A program made the translations under genes and the position numbers. This document shows positions 35,095 through 45,787 of a stretch of 64,000 nt of DNA, one piece after another. The DNA lies in NCBI RefSeq assembly GCF_900460535.1, contig NZ_UHIL01000002.1:434001-498000 (forward strand), written 5' to 3'. This DNA comes from Vibrio parahaemolyticus. GTDB taxonomy: Bacteria; Pseudomonadota; Gammaproteobacteria; Enterobacterales; Vibrionaceae. Position 1 is the first letter of the stretch. Every line of letters starts with the position of its first letter. Under the pieces are notes generated by a model, which was not told the DNA's origin, did not search any database, and worked only from the letters and a program-made list of their open reading frames with translations.

Positions 35095-35592
35095 ATGAAT
35101 ATTGAGCAATGCTGGATGCGCTATTTGAAAGCGGAGCAATTGATGGAGCAAGGCCATTGGCCAGAAGCTCATCGCTTATACGAAGATGTGCTCAATCACT
35201 TGCCTAGCCATATCCATAAGGCGCTAGAGAATGACCTTACCAAGCCTTGCCAATTTGTGTGTCTGGTCAGCGGATTACGCGATGCGAGCGTGGCGCAATC
35301 GGAGATCCTCAACAAACTGGGATTACAGCGCGACGCATTTTCAGCCCTCAACCAAACTTATGCGCTGTTCCAATTTTTGCAACTTGAAAGCCATGAGCTG
35401 ATTGAGCGTGTTGGCCACCTACTCGGCCAGCAAAGTGAGGACTTACTTGCACACATGGCCGCATTTTGCTCTGCGCAGCGCAATGCTCAATGGATGATAG
35501 AGCTGGACCATGTCACTCGCGCCCATGAACAGTTTTTGCATTTACAGGCGATGAGCTCAGCAGAAGCTGTGGCTTCCCACCTCTACAACTAA
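35095..35592 (+). CDS. Hypothetical protein, single TPR-like hairpin
   Basis: 165 residues from the ATG at 35095, which has GGAG 6 bases upstream; a GTG at 35083 would start inside that ribosome site. All alpha-helical by eye. Residues about 8-38 (KAEQLMEQGHWPEAHRLYEDVLNHLP) look like one TPR hairpin. No catalytic motif, signal or membrane segment was seen. It is divergent from the Lon-like protease and 89 bases before the peptide-ABC ATPase gene. I do not recognise the family. Confidence 0.65.
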   Translation: MNIEQCWMRYLKAEQLMEQGHWPEAHRLYEDVLNHLPSHIHKALENDLTKPCQFVCLVSGLRDASVAQSEILNKLGLQRDAFSALNQTYALFQFLQLESHELIERVGHLLGQQSEDLLAHMAAFCSAQRNAQWMIELDHVTRAHEQFLHLQAMSSAEAVASHLYN

Positions 35593-35681
35593 TAAGTACC
35601 AGAGCAATGGAAAGCAGCAGGATTTAAGCGCCATCACCATTGCTCTAGGTTTATTTGCGATATCAAACACAAGGATACGTG

Positions 35682-37313
35682 ATGTCTTCTCAAACCATTC
35701 TTTCGGTGAACAACTTGTCTGTCAGCTTTACGACAAACGATGGGATCGTCGATGCAGTAAAGAATGTTAGCTTCGAGCTACAAGCGGGTGAAACGCTGTC
35801 TATCGTCGGCGAATCTGGTTCCGGCAAATCAGTTTCCACCAACGCTTTAATGAAGCTGCTACCAGACAACGCCATTGTCCATCCAGACTCGTCGATCATG
35901 TTTGAAGGCGAATCCATTCTGGACAAAACTGAGCGACAAATGCAGCGCATTCGCGGCGATCGCATCGGAATGATATTCCAAGAGCCGATGACTTCACTGA
36001 ATCCGTACATGCGGGTCGGTATTCAAGTGGCGGAAGCCATGATGTGTCATCGCTCCGTCAATCAGCGCAAAGCCAAAGAACGTGTGCTTGAACTGTTTGA
36101 TTTGGTTCATTTGCCGAACCCACAACAAGCCTATGATAAGTATCCACATGAGTTTTCTGGTGGTCAGTTACAGCGCATCATGATTGCCATGGCGCTAATT
36201 AACGAACCAGACATCTTAATTGCCGATGAGCCGACAACCGCGCTTGACGTTACCGTTCAGGCGGAAGTGCTACTGCTGATTAAAGAGATTCAAGCAAAAA
36301 TGGGGATGGCTATTTTATTTATCACCCATGACCTAGGCGTGGTGAAACACTTTGCCGATCGTGTGTTGGTGATGTGCAAAGGTGAGGTCGTTGAAGAAGG
36401 CATCACTGAGCACTTGTTTTCTGATCCTCAGCATGAATACACCAAAATGCTGATTAACTCGATTCCGAAAGGAAGCAAACCCCCCGTTGATGAGAATGCG
36501 TCGGAATTGCTCAACGCTGAAGACATTCGTGTGAAGTTTTTGGTGAAGCCTCACTTTATCGCAAGCAAAAACGAGTACTTCGAAGCGGTAAAAGGCATCT
36601 CGTTACAACTAAAACAGGGCGAAACACTAGGCATAGTTGGTGAATCCGGTTCGGGTAAATCCACGTTAGGGCGTGCGTTGATCGGTTTGCTACCGTCTAC
36701 CGGAAAAATTGAGTTTAAAGGTCAAAACATGGCCTCACTCAGTGATAAAGAGCGGTTCGATCTGAAAAAAGACGTACAAATGGTGTTCCAAGATCCATAC
36801 GGTTCGCTTTCACCACGTATGACCATCGGGGAAATCATCACTGAAGGGTTAACCGTCCACCGGCCATATTTAAACAAGAAAGAACGCATGCAAAAAGCGC
36901 GTGATGTTCTGCGTGAAGTACGTTTGGATCCCGCATCTATAAACCGCTATCCGCACGAATTTTCCGGTGGGCAACGTCAACGTATTGCGATTGCACGAGC
37001 CTTGATTTTGGAACCGTCGTTTATCTTGCTTGATGAGCCGACCTCGGCCTTAGATCGCTCAGTGCAACTCACTGTCATCGATCTTCTCAAAGACTTGCAG
37101 AAAAAACACAATATCGGTTATTTGTTCATAAGCCATGATTTATCAGTGGTTAAGGCGCTTTCTGATCGCGTATTAGTGATGCAAAAAGGAGAAGTGATGG
37201 AGCAAGGAAGCGCACAAGAGATTTTCCATCACCCAAAAAGTGAGTACACTAGAAAACTGATTGATGCCTCATTTGATCTTGAAAACAATGAAAATCAAAA
37301 TGATGCTGCTTAG
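35682..37313 (+). CDS. yejF: Peptide/nickel-type ABC transporter ATPase, two fused domains (YejF-like)
   Basis: 543 residues from the ATG at 35682, with AAGGA upstream. Cassette 1 has GESGSGKSV, FSGGQLQR and IADEPTTALD; cassette 2 has GESGSGKST, FSGGQRQR and LLDEPTSALD. The oligopeptide C-terminal extensions after each cassette (SIPKGSKPPVDE and a shorter one) are typical of Dpp/Opp-type ATPases. The architecture is that of YejF or GsiA. No permease or binding-protein genes are adjacent, so its membrane partners must be encoded elsewhere. Confidence 0.85.
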   Translation: MSSQTILSVNNLSVSFTTNDGIVDAVKNVSFELQAGETLSIVGESGSGKSVSTNALMKLLPDNAIVHPDSSIMFEGESILDKTERQMQRIRGDRIGMIFQEPMTSLNPYMRVGIQVAEAMMCHRSVNQRKAKERVLELFDLVHLPNPQQAYDKYPHEFSGGQLQRIMIAMALINEPDILIADEPTTALDVTVQAEVLLLIKEIQAKMGMAILFITHDLGVVKHFADRVLVMCKGEVVEEGITEHLFSDPQHEYTKMLINSIPKGSKPPVDENASELLNAEDIRVKFLVKPHFIASKNEYFEAVKGISLQLKQGETLGIVGESGSGKSTLGRALIGLLPSTGKIEFKGQNMASLSDKERFDLKKDVQMVFQDPYGSLSPRMTIGEIITEGLTVHRPYLNKKERMQKARDVLREVRLDPASINRYPHEFSGGQRQRIAIARALILEPSFILLDEPTSALDRSVQLTVIDLLKDLQKKHNIGYLFISHDLSVVKALSDRVLVMQKGEVMEQGSAQEIFHHPKSEYTRKLIDASFDLENNENQNDAA

Positions 37314-37347
37314 ATTCATCACAGTTTCATATTAATGAACTAGGATT

Positions 37348-37483
37348 AAGTAAAGATGATTATTTCATCTTTACTTGAGAATGGCGTAGCTGCCTTTCGG
37401 TTTGGCCGCCGAGACTGGTTGGTTCATCGAGTCAGACTTAGTCAACCTGACTCAACAATACTGAAAAACAGTATTACTTGAGT
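37348..37483 (+). ncRNA. Cluster of hairpins; candidate small RNA or 3' structured region
   Basis: Three hairpins in 136 bases follow the YejF-like gene: a perfect 12-bp stem with 5-base loop (37348-37376), GAGTCAG / CTGACTC (37429-37453), and AATACTG-AAAAA-CAGTATT (37457-37475). The third can be extended by ACTCAA (37450) with TTGAGT (37478). The second and third compete for the ACTC at 37450-37453. A strong terminator follows at 37497. No known RNA family was recognised. Confidence 0.4.
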
Positions 37484-37496
37484 TCCCCCAACCATG

Positions 37497-37527
37497 AAAA
37501 ATGCCGCGATTCTGTCGCGGCATTTTT
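37497..37527. terminator. Bidirectional terminator between YejF-like and prolyl endopeptidase genes
   Basis: A perfect 13-bp stem (AAAAATGCCGCGA / TCGCGGCATTTTT) with a 5-base loop, T runs on both exits, lies between convergent genes. Confidence 0.93.
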
Positions 37528-37549
37528 TATTCTCTAAAGCTCAAAATCG

Positions 37550-39583
37550 TTAAATCGACTCGATACCCATGTTGTATAGCGTAAATGCGTACACATCGGT
37601 CGTGAGATCGATTTGCTTGCTGAGCGGCATACCGGCACCATGACCGGCATTCACATCAATACGAATCAACACCGGATTTTCGCCTTGCTGTTTGTCTTGC
37701 AGTTCAGCAATAAACTTATACGAGTGAGCAGGCACAACTCGGTCGTCATGATCAGCGGTTGTCACCAAGGTAGCAGGGTATTGCACGCCTTCTTTTACAT
37801 TGTGAACAGGTGAATACCCAAGCAAGTATCGGAACATCACTTCACTTTGTTCTGACGTGCCGTAGTCGTACTTCCAGCCTTCACCAGACGTAAATGTGTG
37901 GTAACGCAGCATATCAAGCACCCCAACCGCAGGTAGCGCGACTTTGAATAGTTCTGGGCGTTGCGTCATACACGCTCCAACTAACAAACCACCGTTAGAA
38001 CCACCACGAATCGCTAGGCGCTCCGAGCTGGTGTAGTCGTTTTCAATTAGGTATTCCGCCGCCGCAATAAAGTCATCAAACACATTTTGCTTTTGCTGCT
38101 GAGTGCCCACATTGTGCCAAGCTTTACCATATTCACCGCCGCCTCGCATGTTGGCGACAGCGTAAATGCCACCCAATTCTAGCCAGTTGGCCACATTGCC
38201 AGAAAACATCGGAGTGAGGCTGATGTTAAAACCGCCATAACCATACAGCATGGTTGGCGCACTGCCATCAAGCGAGATGCCCTTCTTGTATGAGATGATC
38301 ATTGGAACTTGCGTGCCATCTTTTGAGGTGTAGAACACCTGTTTTGACTCATACTCATTGCGATCGAACGGCGCTTTTGATTCTTGGTAAAGCGTAGATG
38401 CACCAGATTCGACATCAAATGAGAAGATCGTCGGTGGTGTCACGTAGTTAGTAAAGGTGTAATACAACGTGGTTTCTTCTTTTTTACCCGCTAGACCATA
38501 AGCCGTGCCTTCTCCCGGCAGCTCTACATCTCGAATCCACTCACCTTGGTAGGTAAACTGCTTCACTTTAGAAAGCACATCCACCATATAAGTCGCAAAC
38601 AAATAACCGCCACCTTTGCTGATTTCTAGCGGCTGTTCTTGTTCAGCAATCACGTCAGCCCATTGTTCTGTCTGAGTGTTGTAGCGGACAACTTTGCCGT
38701 TCGGCGCATCTAGGTTGGTGTAAAGCAGCAAGGTTTCGTCTTGACTATCAATCAAGTAGGTGTCGCCTTGCGTCGTATCGCGCAGTGTTACAATCGCTTG
38801 GGAGTCAGACTGTAAATCTATATAAAACAGACGATTACCCGATGTGGATTCTGCGCCAGAAATAATGAGGAAGCGATCATCCGTCGTCGTCGTACCAGAC
38901 ACATAACGATGAATCTGAGCACCCTGCTCACCAAAAATCACTTTGTCTTCAGATTGAGGGGTACCAAGTTCATGATAATAAAGCTTGTGATGCTCAGTTC
39001 GAGCAGACAACTCACTGCCTTGCGGCTTGTCGTAACTTGAGTAATAGAAGCCTTTGCTGCCCAGCCAAGAAATCGACGTAAACTTCGCATCAACGATCTC
39101 TGGCTCTAGCTGTTCTTTAGTTTCCGTATCAATGACAAAGATCTTACGCCAGTCACTGCCTCCTTCCGAGATGGAATATGCCACCAAACGATAGTCTTTC
39201 GAGAAGCTGACTTCGCCAAGAGAGGTCGTGCCCTCTTCGGAGAAAGTATTTGGGTCAAGGAAGACCTCGGCTTCTCCCTCGCCTTTACGGCGATACAATA
39301 CGCTTTGGTTTTGCAAACCGTCGTTTTTGTAGAAGTAGGTGTAGTCACCACGTACAAATGGCTGGGAATATTTTTCGTAGTTTTGGCTGTTCGCGACTAA
39401 GTCACGGATTTGTTGGCGGTACGGGATCTGACCAAGAAAATCGAAGGTCACTGAGTTTTGACCCGAAACCCATTGTGCGGTTTCTTCACTGCGATCATCT
39501 TCTAACCAGCGATAAGGGTCGGCAATGTCGTGACCAAAATAAGTGTCCACGACAGAATCTTTACGTGTTTTTGGGTAATGCAT
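37550..39583 (-). CDS. Prolyl endopeptidase, S9A (cytosolic)
   Basis: 677 residues beginning MHYPKTRKDSVVDTYFGHDIADPYRWLED, the conserved start of prolyl oligopeptidases. A beta-propeller precedes the hydrolase domain with S529 (RGGSNGG), an Asp in DHDDRVVP (about 613-614) and H648 (NAGHGAG). It cleaves short peptides after proline. No signal peptide is present, so it should be cytosolic, unlike the S9 enzyme at 4666. Single gene. Confidence 0.92.
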   Translation of the reverse strand: MHYPKTRKDSVVDTYFGHDIADPYRWLEDDRSEETAQWVSGQNSVTFDFLGQIPYRQQIRDLVANSQNYEKYSQPFVRGDYTYFYKNDGLQNQSVLYRRKGEGEAEVFLDPNTFSEEGTTSLGEVSFSKDYRLVAYSISEGGSDWRKIFVIDTETKEQLEPEIVDAKFTSISWLGSKGFYYSSYDKPQGSELSARTEHHKLYYHELGTPQSEDKVIFGEQGAQIHRYVSGTTTTDDRFLIISGAESTSGNRLFYIDLQSDSQAIVTLRDTTQGDTYLIDSQDETLLLYTNLDAPNGKVVRYNTQTEQWADVIAEQEQPLEISKGGGYLFATYMVDVLSKVKQFTYQGEWIRDVELPGEGTAYGLAGKKEETTLYYTFTNYVTPPTIFSFDVESGASTLYQESKAPFDRNEYESKQVFYTSKDGTQVPMIISYKKGISLDGSAPTMLYGYGGFNISLTPMFSGNVANWLELGGIYAVANMRGGGEYGKAWHNVGTQQQKQNVFDDFIAAAEYLIENDYTSSERLAIRGGSNGGLLVGACMTQRPELFKVALPAVGVLDMLRYHTFTSGEGWKYDYGTSEQSEVMFRYLLGYSPVHNVKEGVQYPATLVTTADHDDRVVPAHSYKFIAELQDKQQGENPVLIRIDVNAGHGAGMPLSKQIDLTTDVYAFTLYNMGIESI

Positions 39584-39698
39584 AACGTCCGTGTTACTCC
39601 GTTTGAAGTGTTTTGTTTTTATTGATATTTATTCTCAATAGCTAGATTAGGGCTCAAGTGGCGAAATTCAACCAAAAAATACAAACAATATGAAGCAC

Positions 39699-40598
39699 CT
39701 AGAAGTAATGAGAAATGGTGAGGTAACGTTCGCGAATGTGCTCGATGAGCAGCTTAACCTTATTCGGCGGCTGACGCGTAAACGGATATACCGCGTAAAT
39801 ACCCAGCTTTTTGCCGACCAGTTCGGGGAAAATATCCACCAGCTGGCCATTACGAATATCGTGGTACACCAAACAGCGAGGCACATACGCAATGCCGTGT
39901 CCGCCTAATGCTGCTTTGCGCAAAGCGGTGGCATTGTCGGTTGAAAAGCTTCCAGAGACTCGAACAATATAATTGCCTTCGTCACTCTTAAATTCCCACT
40001 CCGATGCACCGGTGGTTTGATAAGCGTATTGCAAACAGTTGTGCGAAGTCAGATCGATAGGTTCGATAGGTTTGCCGTTTTTAGCAATATAAGAAGGCGA
40101 TGCGCATACCACCCATTGAGAGTCGAGTATGTGCCGAGCAATTAAACTGGAGTCTTCCAAGTAACCGGTTCGGATGACCAAATCGTAACCATCGGCGACA
40201 AGATCAACAAAGCGATTATCGAGCGACATATCGACAGTGAGACCCGGATGAAGGTTACAAAACTCCGCCACCGCATCGGCAAGAATCAAGTCACCGGAGA
40301 TAGTCGGCACCGACATCTTGATATGACCGCTCACATTCTCTCCAAAGCCTGCAACAGCGTCCATAGCCTCCTGAGTGGCTTGCTTCACATTTTTAGCACT
40401 GTGTAACAACACCTTCCCAGCTTCGGTCAGGGTCAATTTGCGCGTAGTTCGATATAATAGTTGTGCACCTATCTCTTCTTCTAGTCGCGCCATTCTTTTG
40501 CTAACTACCGAATTTGTAAGGTTATTTGCCTCTGCAACCTTACTAAAACTGCCTAATTCGATGACCTGAGAAAACAGGATTAAGTCGTCTGCTCGCAT
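39699..40598 (-). CDS. LysR-family regulator, probably of lactate utilisation
   Basis: 299 residues: an N-terminal winged helix (FSQVIELGSFSKVAEANNLTNSVVSKRMARLEEEIG) and a type-2 periplasmic-binding-like effector domain (about 90-295) of the CrgA/DmlR group. It is divergent from the lactate permease gene with 162 bases between, the usual arrangement for a LysR activator and its target. Control of lldP and lldD by lactate is inferred from position only. Confidence 0.85.
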   Translation of the reverse strand: MRADDLILFSQVIELGSFSKVAEANNLTNSVVSKRMARLEEEIGAQLLYRTTRKLTLTEAGKVLLHSAKNVKQATQEAMDAVAGFGENVSGHIKMSVPTISGDLILADAVAEFCNLHPGLTVDMSLDNRFVDLVADGYDLVIRTGYLEDSSLIARHILDSQWVVCASPSYIAKNGKPIEPIDLTSHNCLQYAYQTTGASEWEFKSDEGNYIVRVSGSFSTDNATALRKAALGGHGIAYVPRCLVYHDIRNGQLVDIFPELVGKKLGIYAVYPFTRQPPNKVKLLIEHIRERYLTISHYF

Positions 40599-40760
40599 AC
40601 AATTATGTCACTTTTGGAATTAATTATTTTCATTATTTCCCTATATCAATAAAAAATAAAGGAGTAAATTCACGCCAAATTAACAAAACCATTACAACAA
40701 AAAGTCGCCTCTACAGCGGATTGACACCGTTCGAGAAGTCAGCGTACGAAGGATGTACAA

Positions 40761-42452
40761 ATGAGTGAAACCCTACTAGCCCTAGTGGCCTTTTCGCCAA
40801 TTGTTGTTGCCGCCATTTTATTGGTTGGTCTCAACTGGCCTGCTAAAAAAGCTATGCCTGTTGCGTTCGGTTTAACCGTCGCTATCGCCCTAATGTTTTG
40901 GGATATGTCAGCTACTCGCGTACTGGCATCAGTATTCCAAGGTTTAGGAATTACTGTCTCTGTTCTTTGGATCGTGTTTGGTGCCATCTTCTTGCTCAAC
41001 ACTTTAAAACACACTGGAGCGATCACCACTATCCGTAACGGATTTACCGATATCTCTGCCGATCGTCGAGTTCAAGCCATCATTATTGCTTGGTGTTTTG
41101 GCTCATTCATCGAAGGTGCATCGGGCTTTGGTACACCAGCAGCGATCGCCGCGCCACTATTGGTTGCGATCGGTTTCCCTGCCCTAGCGGCGGTACTAAT
41201 GGGCATGATGATTCAATCAACGCCAGTATCGTTTGGTGCAGTGGGTACGCCGATTATCGTGGGTGTAAACAAAGGTTTGGATACGCACAACATCAGTGAA
41301 GCGTTGGCAGCTCAAGGCTCAACATGGGAAGCATACCTACAGCACATCACGGCTAACGTTGCCGTAATTCATGCCGTGGTTGGTACGATGATTCCTGTAT
41401 TGATGGCGATGATGTTAACACGTTTCTTCGGCAAGAACAGAAGCTGGAGCGAAGGTCTGGATATTCTACCGTTTGCGCTATTCGCAGGTGTGTCATTTAC
41501 CGTTCCTTACGCATTAACTGGCGTGTTCTTGGGCGCTGAGTTTCCATCGCTGATTGGTGGTTTGGTTGGTCTTTCTATCGTCGTAACTGCTGCGAAAAAA
41601 GGCTTCCTAGTTCCTAAAACAAAATGGGATTTTGAAAGCGAAGACAAATGGCCAGCAGAGTGGCTAGGCTCTTTGAAAGTGGATCTGCACGACAATCCTG
41701 GTAAGCCAATGAGCTTGGTAAAAGCGTGGATTCCTTATGTAATGCTGGCCGTTATTTTGGTAGCAAGCCGCGTAAGCTCTGAGTTTAAAGGTCTATTGCA
41801 AAGCGTCAGCATGTCGTTTAGCAACATTCTAGGCGAGACAGGCGTTAGCGCTGCGATTCAACCGCTTTACCTTCCTGGTGGTGTATTGGTGTTCGTTGCT
41901 CTGCTTGCTGCTGTACTGCAAAGTGGTAGCGCAAAACCTTTGCGTGAAGCATTCGGCGAGTCAAGCAAAACGCTAATCGGTGCAGGCTTCGTATTGGTGT
42001 TCACTATCCCGATGGTACGTATCTTCATCAACTCAGGAGTGAACGGTGCTGACCTAGCAAGTATGCCTGTAACAACCGCGAACTTTGCCTCAGACCTCGT
42101 TGGCTCTGCATTCCCAGCATTAAGTGCAACGGTTGGTGCGCTAGGTGCATTCATCGCGGGTTCGAATACCGTATCGAACATGATGTTCAGCCAGTTCCAA
42201 TTCGAAGTCGCGCAGACATTGTCTATCTCAAGCGTGGTTGTAGTGTCACTGCAAGCCGTTGGCGCGGCTGCGGGTAACATGATTGCCATTCACAACGTGG
42301 TGGCAGCATCCGCAACCGTCGGTCTACTAGGTCGTGAAGGCGCAACCTTGCGTAAGACGATCATCCCAACGTTCTACTACCTAGTAATGACGGGCATCAT
42401 CGGTTTGGTTCTGATTTACGGATTCCAACTCACCGACGTCTTGATGAAGTAA
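40761..42452 (+). CDS. lldP: L-lactate permease
   Basis: 563 residues with about 12-14 membrane segments. Family features include [28 protein letters not shown] and [10 protein letters not shown] in the N-half and [18 protein letters not shown] plus [19 protein letters not shown] near the end. It takes up L-lactate (also D-lactate and glycolate in E. coli) with protons. AAGGA precedes the ATG. Together with lldD downstream it forms a lactate-use unit. Confidence 0.93.
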   Translation: MSETLLALVAFSPIVVAAILLVGLNWPAKKAMPVAFGLTVAIALMFWDMSATRVLASVFQGLGITVSVLWIVFGAIFLLNTLKHTGAITTIRNGFTDISADRRVQAIIIAWCFGSFIEGASGFGTPAAIAAPLLVAIGFPALAAVLMGMMIQSTPVSFGAVGTPIIVGVNKGLDTHNISEALAAQGSTWEAYLQHITANVAVIHAVVGTMIPVLMAMMLTRFFGKNRSWSEGLDILPFALFAGVSFTVPYALTGVFLGAEFPSLIGGLVGLSIVVTAAKKGFLVPKTKWDFESEDKWPAEWLGSLKVDLHDNPGKPMSLVKAWIPYVMLAVILVASRVSSEFKGLLQSVSMSFSNILGETGVSAAIQPLYLPGGVLVFVALLAAVLQSGSAKPLREAFGESSKTLIGAGFVLVFTIPMVRIFINSGVNGADLASMPVTTANFASDLVGSAFPALSATVGALGAFIAGSNTVSNMMFSQFQFEVAQTLSISSVVVVSLQAVGAAAGNMIAIHNVVAASATVGLLGREGATLRKTIIPTFYYLVMTGIIGLVLIYGFQLTDVLMK

Positions 42453-42766
42453 TACGAATGCAGGGCTCACTGCCCTGCCCGATTTGACACAGCTGTCAGC
42501 ACTACTACCCCGACATGTTGATTTAGCTTGCTACATCAATTCCCCCGGCAGCTGTGTCGCCTTTCCAGTTTGCATAACTGACTGAGCGATTAAATCAAGA
42601 TTGTTCAACCAATTATGTAAGTGGGTTACCTAAATCGCAGATTCAAAAGTAAGTGATGCAAAGGTAACTATACTCATTTTGATGCTTTTAGCGCTTAGTG
42701 CGATGAAAGCTCACTTAAGAGCAAATGCTCCACAACTTTGCTTAGAATAACCGCTAGGACACAATT
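42453..42766 (+). promoter_or_regulatory. lldP-lldD intergenic region with long-range stem-loop
   Basis: About 310 bases. GACACAGCTG (42486-42495) is exactly complementary to CAGCTGTGTC (42549-42558), closing a 53-base loop that itself holds TTGAT / ATCAA arms. No T run follows, so it is more like an attenuator, mRNA-processing or protein-binding structure than a simple terminator. The rest is AT-rich and may hold a second promoter for lldD. Confidence 0.55.
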
Positions 42767-43906
42767 ATGATTATCTCAGCTTCTACCGATTACCGCGCTG
42801 CCGCGAAAGCCAAGCTACCTCCGTTTCTATTCCATTATATTGATGGCGGCTCTTACGACGAACGCACTCTGAAGCGTAATACTGACGATTTAGGCGATGT
42901 TGCACTACGCCAGCGCGTCCTACGCGATATGACAGACTTGAGTCTGGAGACCGAGATTTTCGGTGAGAAACTTGCGATGCCAATCGCACTGGCACCTGTT
43001 GGTCTAACTGGCATGTACGCTCGCCGTGGTGAAGTACAAGCAGCAAAAGCGGCAGAGAAAAAAGGCATTCCTTTTACCATGTCGACTGTGTCGGTTTGTC
43101 CGATTGAAGAAGTGGCACCAGCCATTGAGCGTCCAATGTGGTTCCAGCTTTACGTGCTAAAAGACCGCGGCTTTATGAAAAACGTTCTTGAGCGTGCAAA
43201 AGCAGCAGGCGTTACTACATTGGTGTTCACGGTAGACATGCCAGTTCCAGGTGCGCGTTACCGTGACATGCACTCTGGTATGAGTGGCCCTAACGCAGCA
43301 ATGCGCCGCGTATTCCAATCCATGCGTCACCCAAGCTGGGCACTGGATGTTGGCTTGCTAGGTAAACCACACGATCTTGGTAACATCTCAACGTATCGTG
43401 GTGAACCAACGAAACTAGAAGACTACATCGGCTGGTTGGGTGCGAACTTCGACCCATCGATCTCTTGGAAAGATCTTGAGTGGATTCGTGATTTTTGGGA
43501 TGGCCCAATGGTCATCAAAGGCATTCTGGATGAAGAAGACGCGAAAGATGCGGTACGTTTCGGTGCAGATGGCATTGTGGTATCAAACCACGGTGGTCGT
43601 CAGCTCGATGGTGTACTATCAACAGCGAAAGCTCTGCCAAGCATTGCGGACGCCGTAAAAGGCGATCTGAAGATCTTCGTAGACTCTGGTATTCGTACTG
43701 GTTTGGATGTTGTTCGTATGCTTGCACTTGGCGCAGACTGTACGCTGCTTGGTCGTTCATTCGTTTACGCGCTTGCTGCACAAGGTGGCGCTGGCGTAGA
43801 AAACCTACTCGACCTATACGACAAAGAAATGCGCGTGGCTATGACGCTGACTGGCGCAAAAACCATTGCTGACCTATCTCGCGATTCGTTGGTGAAAATC
43901 CCATAA
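42767..43906 (+). CDS. lldD: FMN-dependent L-lactate dehydrogenase
   Basis: 379 residues. FMN and active-site segments include [47 protein letters not shown], the catalytic His in [12 protein letters not shown], and [20 protein letters not shown]. The membrane-associated enzyme oxidises L-lactate to pyruvate and feeds the quinone pool. It follows lldP by 314 bases. Confidence 0.95.
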   Translation: MIISASTDYRAAAKAKLPPFLFHYIDGGSYDERTLKRNTDDLGDVALRQRVLRDMTDLSLETEIFGEKLAMPIALAPVGLTGMYARRGEVQAAKAAEKKGIPFTMSTVSVCPIEEVAPAIERPMWFQLYVLKDRGFMKNVLERAKAAGVTTLVFTVDMPVPGARYRDMHSGMSGPNAAMRRVFQSMRHPSWALDVGLLGKPHDLGNISTYRGEPTKLEDYIGWLGANFDPSISWKDLEWIRDFWDGPMVIKGILDEEDAKDAVRFGADGIVVSNHGGRQLDGVLSTAKALPSIADAVKGDLKIFVDSGIRTGLDVVRMLALGADCTLLGRSFVYALAAQGGAGVENLLDLYDKEMRVAMTLTGAKTIADLSRDSLVKIP

Positions 43907-43935
43907 TCTTTACGAATACGCAGAAAGCAGAAACG

Positions 43936-43966
43936 AAAAAACGAGCCTCAATTGGCTCGTTTTTTT
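43936..43966 (+). terminator. Terminator after lldD
   Basis: AAAAAACGAGCC pairs with GGCTCGTTTTTT around a 6-base loop, followed by further T, 30 bases after the lldD stop. It may also serve the convergent XRE gene. Confidence 0.93.
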
Positions 43967-43999
43967 ATTGCTCTTCAACCCGATAATTTGACGAGCAAG

Positions 44000-44347
44000 T
44001 TAGCTAACTTGGTGAACGTACTCAATGACGACTTGGTTGCCTTCGATGAACACATTGCGGATGTCACCATCCACTGTCACTCGGTTTTGCAAATGAACCG
44101 ATCCCGCCGCCGACAGTTCTCTCTCAGTCAATGATGGAATCACTTGCCCAGGACGCACATGCAGCTGTTCACAAAGTTGTTTGATAAAACCTAGCGTCAG
44201 TGGCGAATTACCACGTAACAAGCCAGAAAACTCATGTAGGCTCAAACCTAGGCGTTTTGCCATTTCCATTTGAGTGATGTGCATTTTGGCTTTTTGTGAC
44301 ATCCAGATGTCGTAGAGCGCGTTTCTATCCAGCTCTGTAAATTCCAT
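44000..44347 (-). CDS. XRE/Cro-type transcriptional regulator
   Basis: 115 residues from the ATG at 44347, chosen because GGAGG lies 7 bases upstream; the frame stays open to 44497 without a ribosome site. The helix-turn-helix is about 22-72 (ITQMEMAKRLGLSLHEFSGLLRGNSPLTLGFIKQLCEQL). A short C-terminal beta-rich part (SVHLQNRVTVDGDIRNVFIEGNQVV) may be a dimerisation or sensing element. Target genes are unknown; it is divergent from the MscS gene. Confidence 0.75.
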   Translation of the reverse strand: MEFTELDRNALYDIWMSQKAKMHITQMEMAKRLGLSLHEFSGLLRGNSPLTLGFIKQLCEQLHVRPGQVIPSLTERELSAAGSVHLQNRVTVDGDIRNVFIEGNQVVIEYVHQVS

Positions 44348-44606
44348 ATCTGCCTCCGATAATTCAAGTGCCAATACACTCTCACACTTGCTTGAGATAA
44401 ATGTTAGCGATAAGTCAGAGAACTTATAATTGATCGTTCGAATATTTGCGCTCAGCAAAGGTATAGCAAGGCTTGCACGCGTCCGCTTTCGATTCAAAAT
44501 TCATCAGATAATAGTGATAAATGGATGAAATCCCGGAAATTACTGGGGTGATACTTCAATATCTGCTACCTTTCCCACCATGGTTCATCAGAAATAAAAG
44601 TTACTT

Positions 44607-45704
44607 ATGTCACAGTGGTTTACCGATTTACAAAACTATGTACAAGCGCATAGTCAGGATTGGAGCGGAAGTGTTCTTTTTATCACGTTAGCCAGTTTTA
44701 TCGCATGGATCGCTTGGCGAGTCATCCGTTCCCGTCTTGCAATTCTTGTCGAGAAAACCCCTTTTCATTGGGATAACATGTTGCTTGATGCGCTCAAAGC
44801 GCCAGTGAGCACACTCATTTGGTTTTGGCCTGCTACGGTGTCACTCGGCATCATTTTAGAAAGCGAACTGAATGACAAGATCAATTGGCTGAGCACGCTC
44901 AAGCTGATTCTTATTATCAGCGTCTTCGTATGGACCGTCATGCGACTGATCACCAATATCGAAGATTTCGTTCTGGAACAGAAAAACCGAGACGAAACCA
45001 CCGTTCAAGCCATCGCGAAAGTTGGGCGCTTATTCATCATCACTATCGGCGTATTAACCATCATGCAGGCATTTGGCTTGTCTCTGTCTGGTCTGCTGAC
45101 GTTTGGTGGTGTGGGTGGCTTAATCGTAGGTCTTGCTGCAAAAGATTTGCTGTCGAACTTCTTCGGTGGTTTGATGATTTACTTCGATCGTCCATTCAAA
45201 GTAGGCGATTGGATTCGCTCTCCAGATCGTCAAATCGAAGGCACCGTTGAGCGCATTGGCTGGCGCATGACCAGCATCCGCACGTTTGATAAACGCCCAC
45301 TTTATGTGCCGAACTCCGTATTTAGCAACATCGTGGTTGAAAACCCTTCCCGAATGCTAAACCGTCGAATCTACGAAGTGGTGGGCTTGCGTTATGATGA
45401 TGCCGACAAAGTGCCAGAAATCATCACCGCAGTGCGCGAAATGTTAAAGAATCACAAAGACATCGATACGCGCCAAACCTTGATTGTGAACTTTGATACC
45501 TTTGGCCCATCATCGTTGAACTTCTTTATCTACACTTTCACGAAAACCGTGAACTGGGTGAGATACCACGAAGTGAAACAAGACGTCTTATTGAAAGTCG
45601 TCGGCATCATTAAAGAGCACAACGCAGATATCGCGTTCCCGACTCAAACACTGAAGCTCGACCCGATTCAAATGGCGAAAAATCAAGAAGACAGCGGTTT
45701 TTAA
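44607..45704 (+). CDS. Small-conductance mechanosensitive channel (MscS family)
   Basis: 365 residues. About four to five membrane segments end in the pore helix [38 protein letters not shown], followed by the cytoplasmic beta and alpha/beta vestibule (about 200-350). Length and layout resemble E. coli YnaI/YbdG-type channels rather than MscS itself. It should release solutes on hypo-osmotic shock. Single gene. Confidence 0.9.
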   Translation: MSQWFTDLQNYVQAHSQDWSGSVLFITLASFIAWIAWRVIRSRLAILVEKTPFHWDNMLLDALKAPVSTLIWFWPATVSLGIILESELNDKINWLSTLKLILIISVFVWTVMRLITNIEDFVLEQKNRDETTVQAIAKVGRLFIITIGVLTIMQAFGLSLSGLLTFGGVGGLIVGLAAKDLLSNFFGGLMIYFDRPFKVGDWIRSPDRQIEGTVERIGWRMTSIRTFDKRPLYVPNSVFSNIVVENPSRMLNRRIYEVVGLRYDDADKVPEIITAVREMLKNHKDIDTRQTLIVNFDTFGPSSLNFFIYTFTKTVNWVRYHEVKQDVLLKVVGIIKEHNADIAFPTQTLKLDPIQMAKNQEDSGF

Positions 45705-45720
45705 TTCGCTCTTAAACACA

Positions 45721-45750
45721 CAAAGCCCACTCAACATTGAGTGGGCTTTG
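45721..45750. terminator. Bidirectional terminator between MscS and carbonic anhydrase genes
   Basis: CAAAGCCCACTCAA pairs perfectly with TTGAGTGGGCTTTG across a minimal loop, followed by TTTTATTT, between convergent genes. Confidence 0.93.
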
Positions 45751-45787
45751 TTTTATTTCGGGCTTACAAAATCTCAAAAAACATCGG

